Of a DNA stretch of 64,000 bases, positions 26,197-35,383 are shown piece after piece. The notes under the pieces are model-generated. The model saw only the letters and a program-made list of their open reading frames with translations, had not been told where the DNA came from and did no database searches. This DNA is from an uncultured Alphaproteobacteria bacterium. GTDB lineage: Bacteria; Pseudomonadota; Alphaproteobacteria; HIMB59. The first letter of the stretch is position 1; every line of letters begins with the position of its first letter. Location: positions 124,001-188,000 of the forward strand of contig CACKFO010000001.1 in NCBI GenBank assembly GCA_902599405.1, given 5' to 3'. The translations under genes and the position numbers were made by a program.

Positions 26197-28053
26197 TTGT
26201 TTCACGTGGAACATTATGATGTTGTAGTTATTGGTGCTGGTCATGCTGGAATAGAAGCAGCAAATATTTCTGACAAATATGGCCTTAAAACTGCACTTAT
26301 AACTAAAAATTATTCAGATTTGGGCAAATTATCATGCAATCCTAGTATTGGAGGGGTCGGTAAGACACATATAGCTAGTGAAGTTGATATATTAGGAGGT
26401 GTTCTCTGTAAAATCGGCGATAAATCAGCAATACACTACAGAGTATTAAATCTTTCTAAAGGGCCAGCAGTATGGGGCGTAAGAGCTCAAATTGATAGAG
26501 ATTTATATTCTCAAAATATGAAAAAATTTATTAAATCTTCTAAAATTGACCTAATTGAAGATGAAGCTACTAATATATTGGAAAAAAATAATAAAATTAT
26601 CGGCGTTGAGCTATCTAATATTGGAGTAATAAAATCAAAGGCGGTTATTCTCACTACAGGAACATTTCTTAATGGAAAGATTTATTTTGGTAATGAGTCG
26701 CAAGAGGCAGGAAGAATAGGAAATAGTTCTTCAAAAGTTCTCGCAAAGTTTGTTAATAAGAATTTTAAAACAATGAGGCTAAAAACAGGAACACCTCCCA
26801 GAATATATTCCAAATCTATTAATTACGATGTCCTGGAGCCTCAAATTTCTGAAAATAATGGTATATTTCTATCCTATTTCACAAAACAAAATACGAACAA
26901 AAAAATTAATTGTTTCATCACCAAAACAAATAACAAGACACATAAAATAATAAGAGAAAATCTTGACAAGTCTGCAATGTATTCAGGCATAATTAAATCC
27001 CAGGGTGTAAGATATTGCCCATCGATCGAAGATAAAATAACAAAGTTTGGTGATAGAAACGGGCATAATATTTTTTTAGAACCAGAGGGTTTAAATTCTG
27101 AACTTGTATATCCAAACGGTATTTCAAATTCTTTAGATAAAAAGATTCAATTAAAATTTTTGAGATCAATAAAAGGTCTTGAAAAGTGCGAAGTTGATCA
27201 ATTTGGATACGCAGTAGAATACGACTCAGTTGACCCTCGAGAATTAAAAAATAATTTTGAAACTAAGAAAATAGAAAACTTTTTTTTAGCAGGACAAATA
27301 AATGGAACAACAGGATATGAGGAAGCAGCAGGGCAGGGTATTTATGCAGCTATTCATGCTGCAATAAAAATAAAAAAAATAAAATTCAGTACAAAAGTTT
27401 TTGAAAGAGATAACAGTTATATTGGTGTCCTTGTTGACGATTTGACAAAGTTAGGAGTAACAGAGCCATATCGAATGTTTACATCAAGGGCAGAAAATAG
27501 GTTAAAGTTAAGAACTGATAATTCTTATGAACGATTTTCAACAATCATCACTGCTAAAGCTTTTAACAAAACTGAATATTCTTTAATTTCGAAAAATATA
27601 ATAAATGAAGAAAAAATATTAGATCAATTAAAAAAACTGAAGTATTCACCTAATGAATTAATGAAAAAAAATATTAAAGTCAAAAAAGATGGCAAAGTAA
27701 GAAACGGCTTTGAAGTCCTAAAATTCTTAGACCCCTCTCCAGAGAATTTTAAACAATTTTTCAATATTAAAATAAGTCAAAAATTATTAACTAAGATTTA
27801 TTTTGACTCAAAGTACGATGTTTTTTATGAGAGAGAAAAAAAGTCATTTGATCAACTGAGTAAGAATAAAAATATGAAATTGACGAATATTGATTTTAAT
27901 AAGATCCCCTCTTTATCTAAAGAAATTCTTGAAAAATTAAATAAACATAAACCTGAAAATTTATATGATGCTGGTAAAATATCAGGTATTACACCCAGTG
28001 CACTTTTTCAAATAGTTAAACACAAAAAAGTTAAGGGAACAAAAGTTGCTTAA
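26197..28053 (+). CDS. mnmG: tRNA uridine-5-carboxymethylaminomethyl modification enzyme MnmG (GidA)
   Basis: MnmG is the FAD-dependent partner of MnmE. The 618-residue protein has the dinucleotide-binding motif VVVIGAGHAGIEAAN near the N-terminus, then KLSCNPSIGGVGKTH, LKTGTPPRIY and the second FAD motif FFLAGQINGTTGYEEAAGQG. The C-terminal helical region includes GVTEPYRMFTSRAENRLKLR. The first codons (TTG, or GTG four codons later) overlap a parS site, so the N-terminal MFHVEH is dictated by that DNA element. mnmE ends one base upstream. Confidence 0.97.
   Translation: MFHVEHYDVVVIGAGHAGIEAANISDKYGLKTALITKNYSDLGKLSCNPSIGGVGKTHIASEVDILGGVLCKIGDKSAIHYRVLNLSKGPAVWGVRAQIDRDLYSQNMKKFIKSSKIDLIEDEATNILEKNNKIIGVELSNIGVIKSKAVILTTGTFLNGKIYFGNESQEAGRIGNSSSKVLAKFVNKNFKTMRLKTGTPPRIYSKSINYDVLEPQISENNGIFLSYFTKQNTNKKINCFITKTNNKTHKIIRENLDKSAMYSGIIKSQGVRYCPSIEDKITKFGDRNGHNIFLEPEGLNSELVYPNGISNSLDKKIQLKFLRSIKGLEKCEVDQFGYAVEYDSVDPRELKNNFETKKIENFFLAGQINGTTGYEEAAGQGIYAAIHAAIKIKKIKFSTKVFERDNSYIGVLVDDLTKLGVTEPYRMFTSRAENRLKLRTDNSYERFSTIITAKAFNKTEYSLISKNIINEEKILDQLKKLKYSPNELMKKNIKVKKDGKVRNGFEVLKFLDPSPENFKQFFNIKISQKLLTKIYFDSKYDVFYEREKKSFDQLSKNKNMKLTNIDFNKIPSLSKEILEKLNKHKPENLYDAGKISGITPSALFQIVKHKKVKGTKVA
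26198..26213. other. parS centromere-like site
   Basis: The 16 bases TGTTTCACGTGGAACA match the ParB-binding parS consensus and equal the form known from Caulobacter-type sites. The core TTTCACGTGGAA is palindromic except for one base. It sits at the start of mnmG, so its bases also encode the first residues MFHVEH. It lies 2.4 kb from parA and would nucleate ParB loading for chromosome segregation. Only one copy was seen in the window. Confidence 0.9.
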
Positions 28054-28651
28054 TGAAAAATTAGTAAAATTTTGCAATGATAATTTCGATGATGGAAAAT
28101 TAATTTTAAACAAACTTTCCGAATATAAAAAAATATTGATTAAAGAAAATGAGTTTATGAACTTAATTGGAAAAAGCACGATAGGCGATTTAGATGAGAG
28201 ACACTTTTTAGATTGCATACAGATAGTTAAGTATTTACCTCATTATGAAAAGTCCTTGATGGATATTGGAACAGGTGCTGGACTACCAGGAGTCATTATG
28301 TCAATAATAGGCTATGAAAATCTTCATTTAGTTGAAAAATCACCCAAAAAATCTTCTTTCCTAGAAAAGTGCAAATATCGTCTTGGTCTAAATTATGTTG
28401 TGCATAACAAATCCATATCTGAAATATCAAACCTCAATGTCGACTTTATAACAGCACGGGCATTCGCTTCAATTGAAAAAATTATATCTATGACTAAAAA
28501 AATAATTAACAAACAGACAAAGTTTATATTGCTAAAAGGTAAGTCCTATTTAACGGAACTTGAAACAATTAACCCACAAAAGTATTTTTGGGAGACGCAT
28601 CCAAGTATTACTTCAAGTGAATCAAAAATAATAATCATGGGAACAAAATGA
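28046..28651 (+). CDS. rsmG: 16S rRNA (guanine(527)-N7)-methyltransferase RsmG (GidB)
   Basis: RsmG methylates G527 of 16S rRNA. The 201-residue protein has the SAM-binding loop SLMDIGTGAGLPGVIM and the downstream NLHLVEKSPKKSSFLE and ITARAFASIEKII typical of the family. EFMNLIG is the family's N-terminal NLT-like motif. The start is TTG 28046 and overlaps mnmG by eight bases; the end overlaps parA by four. Part of the conserved mnmE-mnmG-rsmG-parA-parB cluster. Confidence 0.95.
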   Translation: MLNEKLVKFCNDNFDDGKLILNKLSEYKKILIKENEFMNLIGKSTIGDLDERHFLDCIQIVKYLPHYEKSLMDIGTGAGLPGVIMSIIGYENLHLVEKSPKKSSFLEKCKYRLGLNYVVHNKSISEISNLNVDFITARAFASIEKIISMTKKIINKQTKFILLKGKSYLTELETINPQKYFWETHPSITSSESKIIIMGTK

Positions 28652-29412
28652 TTACTACTATTGCAAATCAAAAGGGAGGTGTTGGTAAAACAACAACTGT
28701 TGTTAATTTGGCAACGGCATTAGCATCTATAGATAAAAAAGTTTTAGTTATTGATATGGACCCACAATATAACTCGTCAATGTCTTTTAACGTATATAAT
28801 TCTAAACTGTCGATTTATAGAGTCTTTAGTAATGAAGTAAATATTAAAGATACGATACAAAAATCGCAAATACCTAATTTAAATGTTATTTCTGCTTGTG
28901 AAGACCTTGCGGCTGCAGAATATGAGTTGGCCGATGACGAAAATAGAAATTTTCTTCTAAAAAATTATATTAATGAAATAAAAAATAATTATGAATATAT
29001 ATTTATTGATACACCTCCGACATTAGGTTTATTAACAGTTAGCTCTTTAACTGCTAGTGGCGAAGTATTAATACCAGTTCAATGTGAATTTTTTGCTTTA
29101 GAGGGGTTATCCAAATTAATTAAAACAATTGAATTAGTAAAAACAAATCTAAATGATAAACTTAAACTAAATGGCATAATTTTAACAATGTATGACAAAA
29201 GAAATTCTTTATCATCATTGATTGAGAAAGAGGCCAGAGAATATTTTGATACAACTGTATATAAATTTAATGTGCCTAGAAATGTAACTCTATCTGAAGC
29301 ACCAAGTCATGGTCTTCCGGCAATTATTTATGATTTAAAGTGTAGTGGATCACAAGCATATATTGCTTTAGCAAAAGAGTTTTTGGAAAGGAGTAATCTA
29401 AATGGCAGTTAA
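28648..29412 (+). CDS. parA: Chromosome-partitioning ATPase ParA (Soj)
   Basis: ParA binds DNA in its ATP form and with ParB-parS moves replicated origins apart. The 254-residue protein has the deviant Walker A NQKGGVGKTTTVVNLATAL (residues 6-24), the switch region VIDMDPQYNSS, Walker B YIFIDTPPTLGLL and the late VTLSEAPSHGLPAI. It has no N-terminal helix-turn-helix, so it is of the chromosomal type. It overlaps rsmG by four bases and parB by eleven. Confidence 0.98.
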   Translation: MITTIANQKGGVGKTTTVVNLATALASIDKKVLVIDMDPQYNSSMSFNVYNSKLSIYRVFSNEVNIKDTIQKSQIPNLNVISACEDLAAAEYELADDENRNFLLKNYINEIKNNYEYIFIDTPPTLGLLTVSSLTASGEVLIPVQCEFFALEGLSKLIKTIELVKTNLNDKLKLNGIILTMYDKRNSLSSLIEKEAREYFDTTVYKFNVPRNVTLSEAPSHGLPAIIYDLKCSGSQAYIALAKEFLERSNLNGS

Positions 29413-30235
29413 TAAAAAATTAGGAAAAGGTTTATCTTCTTTATTGGGCAACAAGAAGATTATTCAAAACCAAGCTTCTGAAAATAATAACGGCTTATTA
29501 TTAATACCTATTGAAAAAATATTTAGAGATGAAACGCAGCCAAGAAAAGAATTTGATAAGGAAAAAATTGGAGAATTGGCACAATCAATAGAGAAAAATG
29601 GTCTAATACAGCCGTTAATAGTTACTCAGACTGGCATGGACACTTACACTCTGGTCGCTGGGGAAAGAAGGTGGAGAGCCGCTCAGATCACTGATCTAAA
29701 ATTGTTGCCGGCTTTGCTGCTTCCAAAGGATCTTGACAAAGATGAAATATCTTTAATTGAAAACATACAAAGAGAAGATTTGAAAGTATCAGAGGAGGCA
29801 AAAGCATATCAAAATCTAATCGAAAAAAATGGTTATACGCATGAAACCTTGTCAAAAATAGTAGGAAAGAGTAGATCACATATAACAAATCTAATGAGAA
29901 TTCTAGAATTAGACAATTTCTTTTTTGATCTATTAAATAGAGGCATTATATCTATGGGTCACGCTAGGGCATTGATAGGCAAAACACCAAATGACTTTGA
30001 TGACGGTACAATAAAACAGATTATTTCTGGCAAAATATCAGTTCGTGATTTAGAAAAAAATAGAAGGAGAATAAAAACGCAAGACCCTAATTTAGTTCAA
30101 GAAGAAAAGACTTTAAGTGATACAATTGGGTTTAAAACAAAAATTGTTTACAATAAAAAGGGTAGAGGAAATATTAAAATTTACTATGAGAATCTTGAAC
30201 AATATAAATTTTTAATTAGTAAACTAAAAAATTGA
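29402..30235 (+). CDS. parB: Chromosome-partitioning protein ParB (Spo0J)
   Basis: ParB is a CTP-dependent DNA clamp that loads at parS. The 277-residue protein starts with the typical KKLGKGLSSLLGNKK ParA-interacting region, has the CTP-binding domain with TYTLVAGERRWRAAQ and ENIQREDLKVSEEAKAYQ, the helix-turn-helix (THETLSKIVGKSRSHITNLM), and a C-terminal dimerisation region ending in LISKLKN. A matching parS lies at 26198. The end overlaps the convergent HolA-like gene by 20 bases. A good ribosome site, AAAGGAG, precedes the ATG. Confidence 0.98.
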   Translation: MAVNKKLGKGLSSLLGNKKIIQNQASENNNGLLLIPIEKIFRDETQPRKEFDKEKIGELAQSIEKNGLIQPLIVTQTGMDTYTLVAGERRWRAAQITDLKLLPALLLPKDLDKDEISLIENIQREDLKVSEEAKAYQNLIEKNGYTHETLSKIVGKSRSHITNLMRILELDNFFFDLLNRGIISMGHARALIGKTPNDFDDGTIKQIISGKISVRDLEKNRRRIKTQDPNLVQEEKTLSDTIGFKTKIVYNKKGRGNIKIYYENLEQYKFLISKLKN

Positions 30236-30845
30236 ACTTTTTATAATTTACCTCTGACTTTAGTTTAAGAAATAATTTTTTTAAATCATTAGCAGAATTT
30301 TTTGATTTGAAAATTTCTTTTCGTATACTTAAAATAAAGTTTCTCTCTTCTTTAACTAATATGTCAGCTATATAATTTTTGCTGTTTAATTTGTATTTAG
30401 AAACCTCAGAAAACATTAAGTAAGGCGTTGAAATACAGTAGTTAATTAATTCATCATCATATATATCATAAAAATTATTAAGAAAATATCGTAAATCATT
30501 TTTAAATTCATAACCATTGATTGATACAAATTTTTTTAAAAGTTTTTTATAATTTTTGTAATCAGTTAAAATGATATTTTGACTAATCATATTAGATATT
30601 TTTTCTATTTGCCTACTATTTGTTGTATTGTAAAAATATATTTTTTTTTCACTAAATAAATCATTAGACCTATCTTCATCTAATTCTTCATTTTTATAAA
30701 TTTTTACATTTAGTCTTTTAGATATTTCTTTTATTGCCATTTCATAAAAACAGCCAATTTCTTCGTTTACTTGATTAATTAGTAAGTTTTGGCTGTCATT
30801 TTTGATAAAATTTTTTATCAGTTCAATATTATTTTTTGTCATCAC
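30216..30845 (-). CDS. Short protein in the holA position, possible reduced DNA polymerase III delta subunit
   Basis: The 209-residue protein is very rich in Lys, Asn and Ile and has no strong motif. It lies between lptE and parB, where alphaproteobacteria normally have holA (the clamp-loader delta subunit, about 340 residues). Features fitting HolA are an early IYFYNTTNSRQIEKI strand-helix, ILTDYKNYKKLLKKF, and a C-terminal helical part with ILVKEERNFILSIRKE and KKLFLKLKSEV. If it is HolA, it is shortened by about a third, mostly at the N-terminal AAA+ domain. Identity rests on context, so the call is weak. Confidence 0.5.
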   Translation of the reverse strand: MMTKNNIELIKNFIKNDSQNLLINQVNEEIGCFYEMAIKEISKRLNVKIYKNEELDEDRSNDLFSEKKIYFYNTTNSRQIEKISNMISQNIILTDYKNYKKLLKKFVSINGYEFKNDLRYFLNNFYDIYDDELINYCISTPYLMFSEVSKYKLNSKNYIADILVKEERNFILSIRKEIFKSKNSANDLKKLFLKLKSEVNYKKFNFLVY

Positions 30846-31320
30846 ATGTTAAATTTTCATTATTTAAAAGATTAATAAAATTTTTTACAAAATAATTTGT
30901 ATTTTCGTATTTTATTTTTTCTACAGCCTTTTTATTGCTATTGAAGCTATCACTTGATGCCAAAATATAAAATTGTGAAATATCATCACTATAAGAATAA
31001 ACAAAACATTTTGAATTCTTATTATAAATTTTTAAGGTAATCGAACTTCCGACTTTTTCTCTATCGGATGTGTTGTCTATATTTGTCACATAAACATTTT
31101 GCGAATGTGATATACTTGATTGTATTTCGTATTCAGAATTCTTGTCAAGCATATCAAAGTTTTTTAAGTGTAAATTTAATAAATTTGTTAATATAAGCCC
31201 GTCGTACTCTCCACCAATATATCCAACAGAAAGTTTGACATGACTGTTTGGTTGATTACTAGAGCATGATAAAAAAAATAAACTACTTAGTAATAATATT
31301 AATGATTTTATCTTGAACAT
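30829..31320 (-). CDS. lptE: LptE-like outer-membrane lipoprotein
   Basis: LptE plugs the LptD barrel in lipopolysaccharide export. The 163-residue protein has a lipoprotein signal ending in SLFFLSC (Cys19). The mature part shows strand-rich sequence with [13 protein letters not shown] and [20 protein letters not shown], as in LptE folds. Function is chiefly inferred from position after leuS and before holA, the usual place. Its first 38 bases overlap the end of leuS; the signal peptide requires this start. Confidence 0.7.
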   Translation of the reverse strand: MFKIKSLILLLSSLFFLSCSSNQPNSHVKLSVGYIGGEYDGLILTNLLNLHLKNFDMLDKNSEYEIQSSISHSQNVYVTNIDNTSDREKVGSSITLKIYNKNSKCFVYSYSDDISQFYILASSDSFNSNKKAVEKIKYENTNYFVKNFINLLNNENLTCDDKK

Positions 31321-33649
31321 TTATGACTCTTAGTACTTCTTTATTAGCTATCTTATTTTTAATTTTGTCTAATTGATAGATTGAATTTAAAATATCTTTT
31401 TCTTTATAGCCCTTCATAGTTTCAAATGTTGTAACTAATTTTCCTTGAATTTGAATGGGGAGGTTTATCTTATTTTCAACTAATAATTCATATTTAATGT
31501 CAGGCCAATTACCAAGATTTTTAGTATTAAATAAAATTGAGCTTATTTTCACTGACAATCTAGGTAGAATAGGAAACAAACATATAAGAACTTTTCTACT
31601 CAATTCGTTATCATGAAGATATATTTGATTTTTTTCCAAATAATTGAATAGTGTGTATATGTCTGCAACACATTTATTTAGGGAAAAGTCTAATATATTT
31701 TTTTCTATATCATTCACAAACCTTTCCACTTTTTTTTCTGTTTCAAAATTAACATCAGTTCTTTTTTGAAGAAAATAACGCTCGATTCTGTGAACTAAGT
31801 TTTTCGAACTTTGAATACCCTCGTCTGTCCATTCAAGCTCTCTATCAGGGGGTGAGTCTGATATCATGAAAATTCTGGTCGCATCAATTCCATAACTATC
31901 AAGAATTTCATCTGGTTCTACTACATTTTTTTTTGATTTAGACATTTTTTCACTTGGGCCTTCTTCAATAGCTTCTTCAGTATTAATTTTTAAAAGCTTC
32001 TTATTTTTGATAATAATCTCTTTAGGCATAACCCATTCATTATTTTTTGTTTTGTATGTCTTGTGAGTTATCATTCCTTGAGTGAATAATTGTTTAAAAG
32101 GCTCATCAACTTCTAAGTTATAAATATCCCTTAAAGCCTTCATAAAAAATCTAGAGTATAAAAGATGTAATATAGCATGCTCTATACCACCAATATATTT
32201 GTCAACAGGTAATAATTTATTAATTTTTTCTGCATCAAATGGCTTTTTTAATTTATTATCTAGAAATCGAATGTAGTACCATGAAGAGTCCACAAAAGTA
32301 TCTAATGTATCTGTTTCTCTATAAGCAACTTTATTTGTTTTGGGACATATAATTTTTCTCCATTTTTCTAAATTAAGAAGAGCATTGCCTTTACCTTTCA
32401 AATTAACATCATATGGTAAAATGACGGGTAGCTCTTCTTTTTCTAAAACTCTGAATGTACCGTCTTCATAATATATAGCTGGTATAGGACATCCCCAATA
32501 TCTCTGTCGAGAAACGCCCCAATCTCTTATTTTATAGTTAATTTTTTCTTTACCAACATTATCTCTTATAAAAATTTTTATTATCTCTCTTATAGCATCA
32601 TCTTTATTTAAACCATTTAACAATGGTGAATTAATTACAACACCATCTCCACTGTAGGGAAGACTTTCATCATCACACTCAATAACTTTAATTATTGGTA
32701 AAGAATATTTTTTAGCGAATTCGTAATCTCTCTCATCATGAGCTGGACAACCAAATATTGCCCCCTCGCCGTATGTATCTAAGACAAAATTAGCAATAAA
32801 TACTGGAATTTTTTTATCTAAAATTGGATGATCACAATTAATAGGCATCTGAAACCCAATTTTATCTTTATCATTATTTATTTCTCCAAATTCTTTTTTT
32901 ATCTTACTTATCAATTCTTGATTTATGAATTTTTTTACAATTGGATGGTTTACTGATACAGCTATGAAAGTAGCACCATAGATAGTATCTGGCCTCGTTG
33001 TAAAAATATTTAAATAATCATTATTTTCATGAACCTTAAATTTTACTTCTGCTCCAACTGATTTTCCAATCCAGTTTCTTTGCATTGTTTTGACTTTTTC
33101 TGGCCATAGATCTAACTTGTCTAAATCATTTAAAAGCTCCTCAGCATAATTAGTTATTTTAAAAAACCATTGAGATAAATTTTTTTTTTCTACAATTGCT
33201 CCAGTTCTCCAACCTTTGCCGTCAATTACCTGCTCGTTAGCTAAAACGGTTTGATCAACGGGATCCCAATTTACTAAAGCATCTTTCTTATAAGCAAGGC
33301 CAGCATTATAAAGATCAATAAATAATTCTTGTTGATATTTGTAATAATCCTGATTACAAGTGGCTAATTCCCTATCCCAATCTAAATCTAAATCTAATTT
33401 TTGAAGTTGACATTTCATATTTTCAATATTCTTCAATGTCCAATCTTGTGGATGGGTGTTAAATTGTATAGCTGCGTTTTCAGCAGGGAGTCCAAAAGCA
33501 TCCCAACCCATTGGATGAATTACTTCATCACCTTTTAATTTATGATAACGAGCATTTATATCACCAATAACATAATTTCTGACATGGCCCATGTGTATGT
33601 TTCCTGATGGGTAGGGAAACATTTCTAAAATATATTTCTTAGACGTCAC
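31283..33649 (-). CDS. leuS: Leucyl-tRNA synthetase, short at the N-terminus
   Basis: LeuRS charges tRNA-Leu. The 788-residue protein has [17 protein letters not shown] (the HIGH motif at 19-22), the editing domain with [15 protein letters not shown] and [19 protein letters not shown], and the KMSKS motif near residue 570 ([16 protein letters not shown]). The end carries a small anticodon and C-terminal region. The typical leader of about 35 residues before KYxLxMFPYPSG, with its Trp-containing helix, is missing; the frame begins at GTG 33649 only eight bases after the DUF3576 gene, leaving no room. Family length is commonly 840-870. Confidence 0.95.
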   Translation of the reverse strand: MTSKKYILEMFPYPSGNIHMGHVRNYVIGDINARYHKLKGDEVIHPMGWDAFGLPAENAAIQFNTHPQDWTLKNIENMKCQLQKLDLDLDWDRELATCNQDYYKYQQELFIDLYNAGLAYKKDALVNWDPVDQTVLANEQVIDGKGWRTGAIVEKKNLSQWFFKITNYAEELLNDLDKLDLWPEKVKTMQRNWIGKSVGAEVKFKVHENNDYLNIFTTRPDTIYGATFIAVSVNHPIVKKFINQELISKIKKEFGEINNDKDKIGFQMPINCDHPILDKKIPVFIANFVLDTYGEGAIFGCPAHDERDYEFAKKYSLPIIKVIECDDESLPYSGDGVVINSPLLNGLNKDDAIREIIKIFIRDNVGKEKINYKIRDWGVSRQRYWGCPIPAIYYEDGTFRVLEKEELPVILPYDVNLKGKGNALLNLEKWRKIICPKTNKVAYRETDTLDTFVDSSWYYIRFLDNKLKKPFDAEKINKLLPVDKYIGGIEHAILHLLYSRFFMKALRDIYNLEVDEPFKQLFTQGMITHKTYKTKNNEWVMPKEIIIKNKKLLKINTEEAIEEGPSEKMSKSKKNVVEPDEILDSYGIDATRIFMISDSPPDRELEWTDEGIQSSKNLVHRIERYFLQKRTDVNFETEKKVERFVNDIEKNILDFSLNKCVADIYTLFNYLEKNQIYLHDNELSRKVLICLFPILPRLSVKISSILFNTKNLGNWPDIKYELLVENKINLPIQIQGKLVTTFETMKGYKEKDILNSIYQLDKIKNKIANKEVLRVINVQDKIINIITK

Positions 33650-33657
33650 TGGTTTAT

Positions 33658-34215
33658 TTATAATGAAGCTTGAGATAAGTTGCCTGCAATATCTAAAATT
33701 TTCAAAGTGATTTGATTTTCCTCTTTTATGTAATCAACATTGTCTGCTATCCATTCGCCGCCCTGTTTTGTTTCGCACAAAAAACTTGATTTAACCCCTG
33801 TTGTAATGAGCTCTTGAGATGTTATTTGTATTTTTATAAGGCACCTTTGGTTCATGTCACTAGAGTCGCGTATCCATTCAGTCTCAATAAAACCTCCTTG
33901 ATTATCTGCAATTTTCAAAGGATATGTTTTTGTAACTTCAAGCCCTGCATTCCATAAATAAGGATTTACTGAATTCTGATATATCACTGTAGAGTCTTTT
34001 CTAAATAACTGATTAAAATCATTATTGAGGTCAAACATTGACTTCCCACCTGCTCTTTGTTTTGCCATACAGGCTCTCATTTTACTTCTACTTAAGTTCT
34101 TATGAGGGTCTTTACAACCGAAAGTTTGATCAAGTTTAGCCATATTAGACTGATGATTATTGCTACAACTGTAAATAAAAATAAGTGTTATAAATAAAGA
34201 AATTATTTTAAACAT
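33658..34215 (-). CDS. DUF3576 lipoprotein
   Basis: The 185-residue protein has a lipoprotein signal (IFIYSC, Cys17). The mature part matches DUF3576, with [40 protein letters not shown] and [19 protein letters not shown]3576 proteins sit next to leuS in most alphaproteobacteria and are assigned to the outer membrane or periplasm, without a known function. Start ATG at 34215. The short gap upstream contains the terminator of the porin gene. Confidence 0.88.
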   Translation of the reverse strand: MFKIISLFITLIFIYSCSNNHQSNMAKLDQTFGCKDPHKNLSRSKMRACMAKQRAGGKSMFDLNNDFNQLFRKDSTVIYQNSVNPYLWNAGLEVTKTYPLKIADNQGGFIETEWIRDSSDMNQRCLIKIQITSQELITTGVKSSFLCETKQGGEWIADNVDYIKEENQITLKILDIAGNLSQASL

Positions 34216-34252
34216 TAGACGTTAAATTAGATCAATTTTATGAAATTTAAAC

Positions 34253-34284
34253 AAAAAAAAACCAGGGGAATATTACCCCTGGTT
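34253..34284 (-). terminator. Rho-independent terminator of the porin gene
   Basis: On the minus strand a nine-base-pair stem (34276-34284 with 34260-34268) of mixed CCAGGGG type encloses a seven-base loop and is followed by a run of eight U. It starts 23 bases after the porin stop codon. It isolates the highly expressed porin message from the DUF3576-leuS unit. Confidence 0.92.
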
Positions 34285-34307
34285 TGAGTATTTTATACTA
34301 AATGGTA

Positions 34308-35240
34308 TTAGAAGCTTACGCTTGTACCAAGTGCAATAACTGTTGCATCTTTAGTAGATGAACTTGCAGCAATATCTCCTGAAACGTTTGTGTATTCAGC
34401 AAAGATTGAAGCTCCACCACCAAGAGGTGATGAGAATGTTACATCTGTTTGGTTAGCAGTCTTGTTATTAGCGTCGTGACCTGTGTAACCAATTGCTACT
34501 GTAGCACCACCTAAAGTAGTTGAGTAAGCTGCTGATACAGCTTCACCTTCTTTACTTGGAGTATCACCATCTGTACCTGTGAAACCTAATGAAAGAGTTC
34601 CACCGCCAGCAGCTAATACATATGAAGCACCAAATTCAGTGTTGTTAGTACCATTTCTGTCTTCGTCAGCAGTTGCAAGTGTTAATGTACCTGCACCAAT
34701 AGCCATTGACAAAGATGCACCTGAAGCAGTGTTAGCAGCACCATCAACGTTACCGCCACCAGCTCCGTCATATACATACGCAGCTGTAATAGTCATGTCA
34801 CCTACAGATGTAGTTAAAGACACACCATCACCTTCGTCTTCTGTAAGACCAACTACAGGAGTTTTAGCAACTTGGTTGTCGTCAGCATAAGCAACTAACT
34901 CACCAACTTTACCAACGCCGTCTGGAGTTCCAACGTCTTGACCAACTGTGATTGAACCACCTGAGAAGGCAAATGTAAGAGCAGTAATACCAGTTGAACC
35001 AGATGAACTTCCAACAGAGTCAGAGTCATTGCTGATTCCAGATGAACCAGTGATTGTTACACCAGCATCAGTTGTGGTAGACATTGAGAATGATACTCCA
35101 CCACCCATGGTGCTTGAAGCATTACCACCAGCATCAGTATAAGCAGCAGTTCCACTACCACTTACTGAAATGTCTGCATGTGCACTTGTTGCAAATAATG
35201 CAGCAGGAATTGCAGACAATAAGTATTTGATTTTTTTCAT
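34308..35240 (-). CDS. Outer-membrane porin
   Basis: The 310-residue protein has a signal peptide (KKIKYLLSAIPAALFATSAHA) and ends in a phenylalanine (SVSF), as outer-membrane barrel proteins do. The mature part alternates short polar and hydrophobic strands rich in Gly, Ser, Thr and Ala (for example GGGVSFSMSTTTDAGVTITG and LSMAIGAGTLTLATA), as in the alphaproteobacterial porins of marine SAR11-like bacteria. It is much less AT-rich than its neighbours, with a skewed codon set consistent with very high expression. A Shine-Dalgarno AAAGGA precedes the ATG and a strong terminator follows. The substrate is unknown. Confidence 0.9.
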   Translation of the reverse strand: MKKIKYLLSAIPAALFATSAHADISVSGSGTAAYTDAGGNASSTMGGGVSFSMSTTTDAGVTITGSSGISNDSDSVGSSSGSTGITALTFAFSGGSITVGQDVGTPDGVGKVGELVAYADDNQVAKTPVVGLTEDEGDGVSLTTSVGDMTITAAYVYDGAGGGNVDGAANTASGASLSMAIGAGTLTLATADEDRNGTNNTEFGASYVLAAGGGTLSLGFTGTDGDTPSKEGEAVSAAYSTTLGGATVAIGYTGHDANNKTANQTDVTFSSPLGGGASIFAEYTNVSGDIAASSSTKDATVIALGTSVSF

Positions 35241-35309
35241 CTTAATAATCCTTTCAAGATTAATATTAATCGGGATATATAATCTCTAAATTTAGAAAAT
35301 AATCATTCA

Positions 35310-35361
35310 AAATTGCGAAATTATGCAATTTTTTTTAATTTTGTTGCATTTATGCAACAAA
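35310..35361. promoter_or_regulatory. Two palindromes upstream of the porin gene
   Basis: One site has arms AAATTGC (35310-35316) and GCAATTT (35325-35331). The other is a perfect 22-base palindrome at 35340-35361, TTTGTTGCAT then TT then its complement. Both contain TTGC and GCAA facing each other. They lie about 70-120 bases before the porin start and 22 bases after the stop of the TPR-sulfotransferase gene. They suit a dimeric regulator's operators; the second could instead be a transcript end. Confidence 0.5.
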
Positions 35362-35383
35362 TAAAAGGCAATATAATTCAGCG

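Noticed and set aside
34579-35142. Two open frames opposite the porin gene
   Set aside because: They are produced by the skewed, less AT-rich codons of the porin and have no start signal or family pattern.
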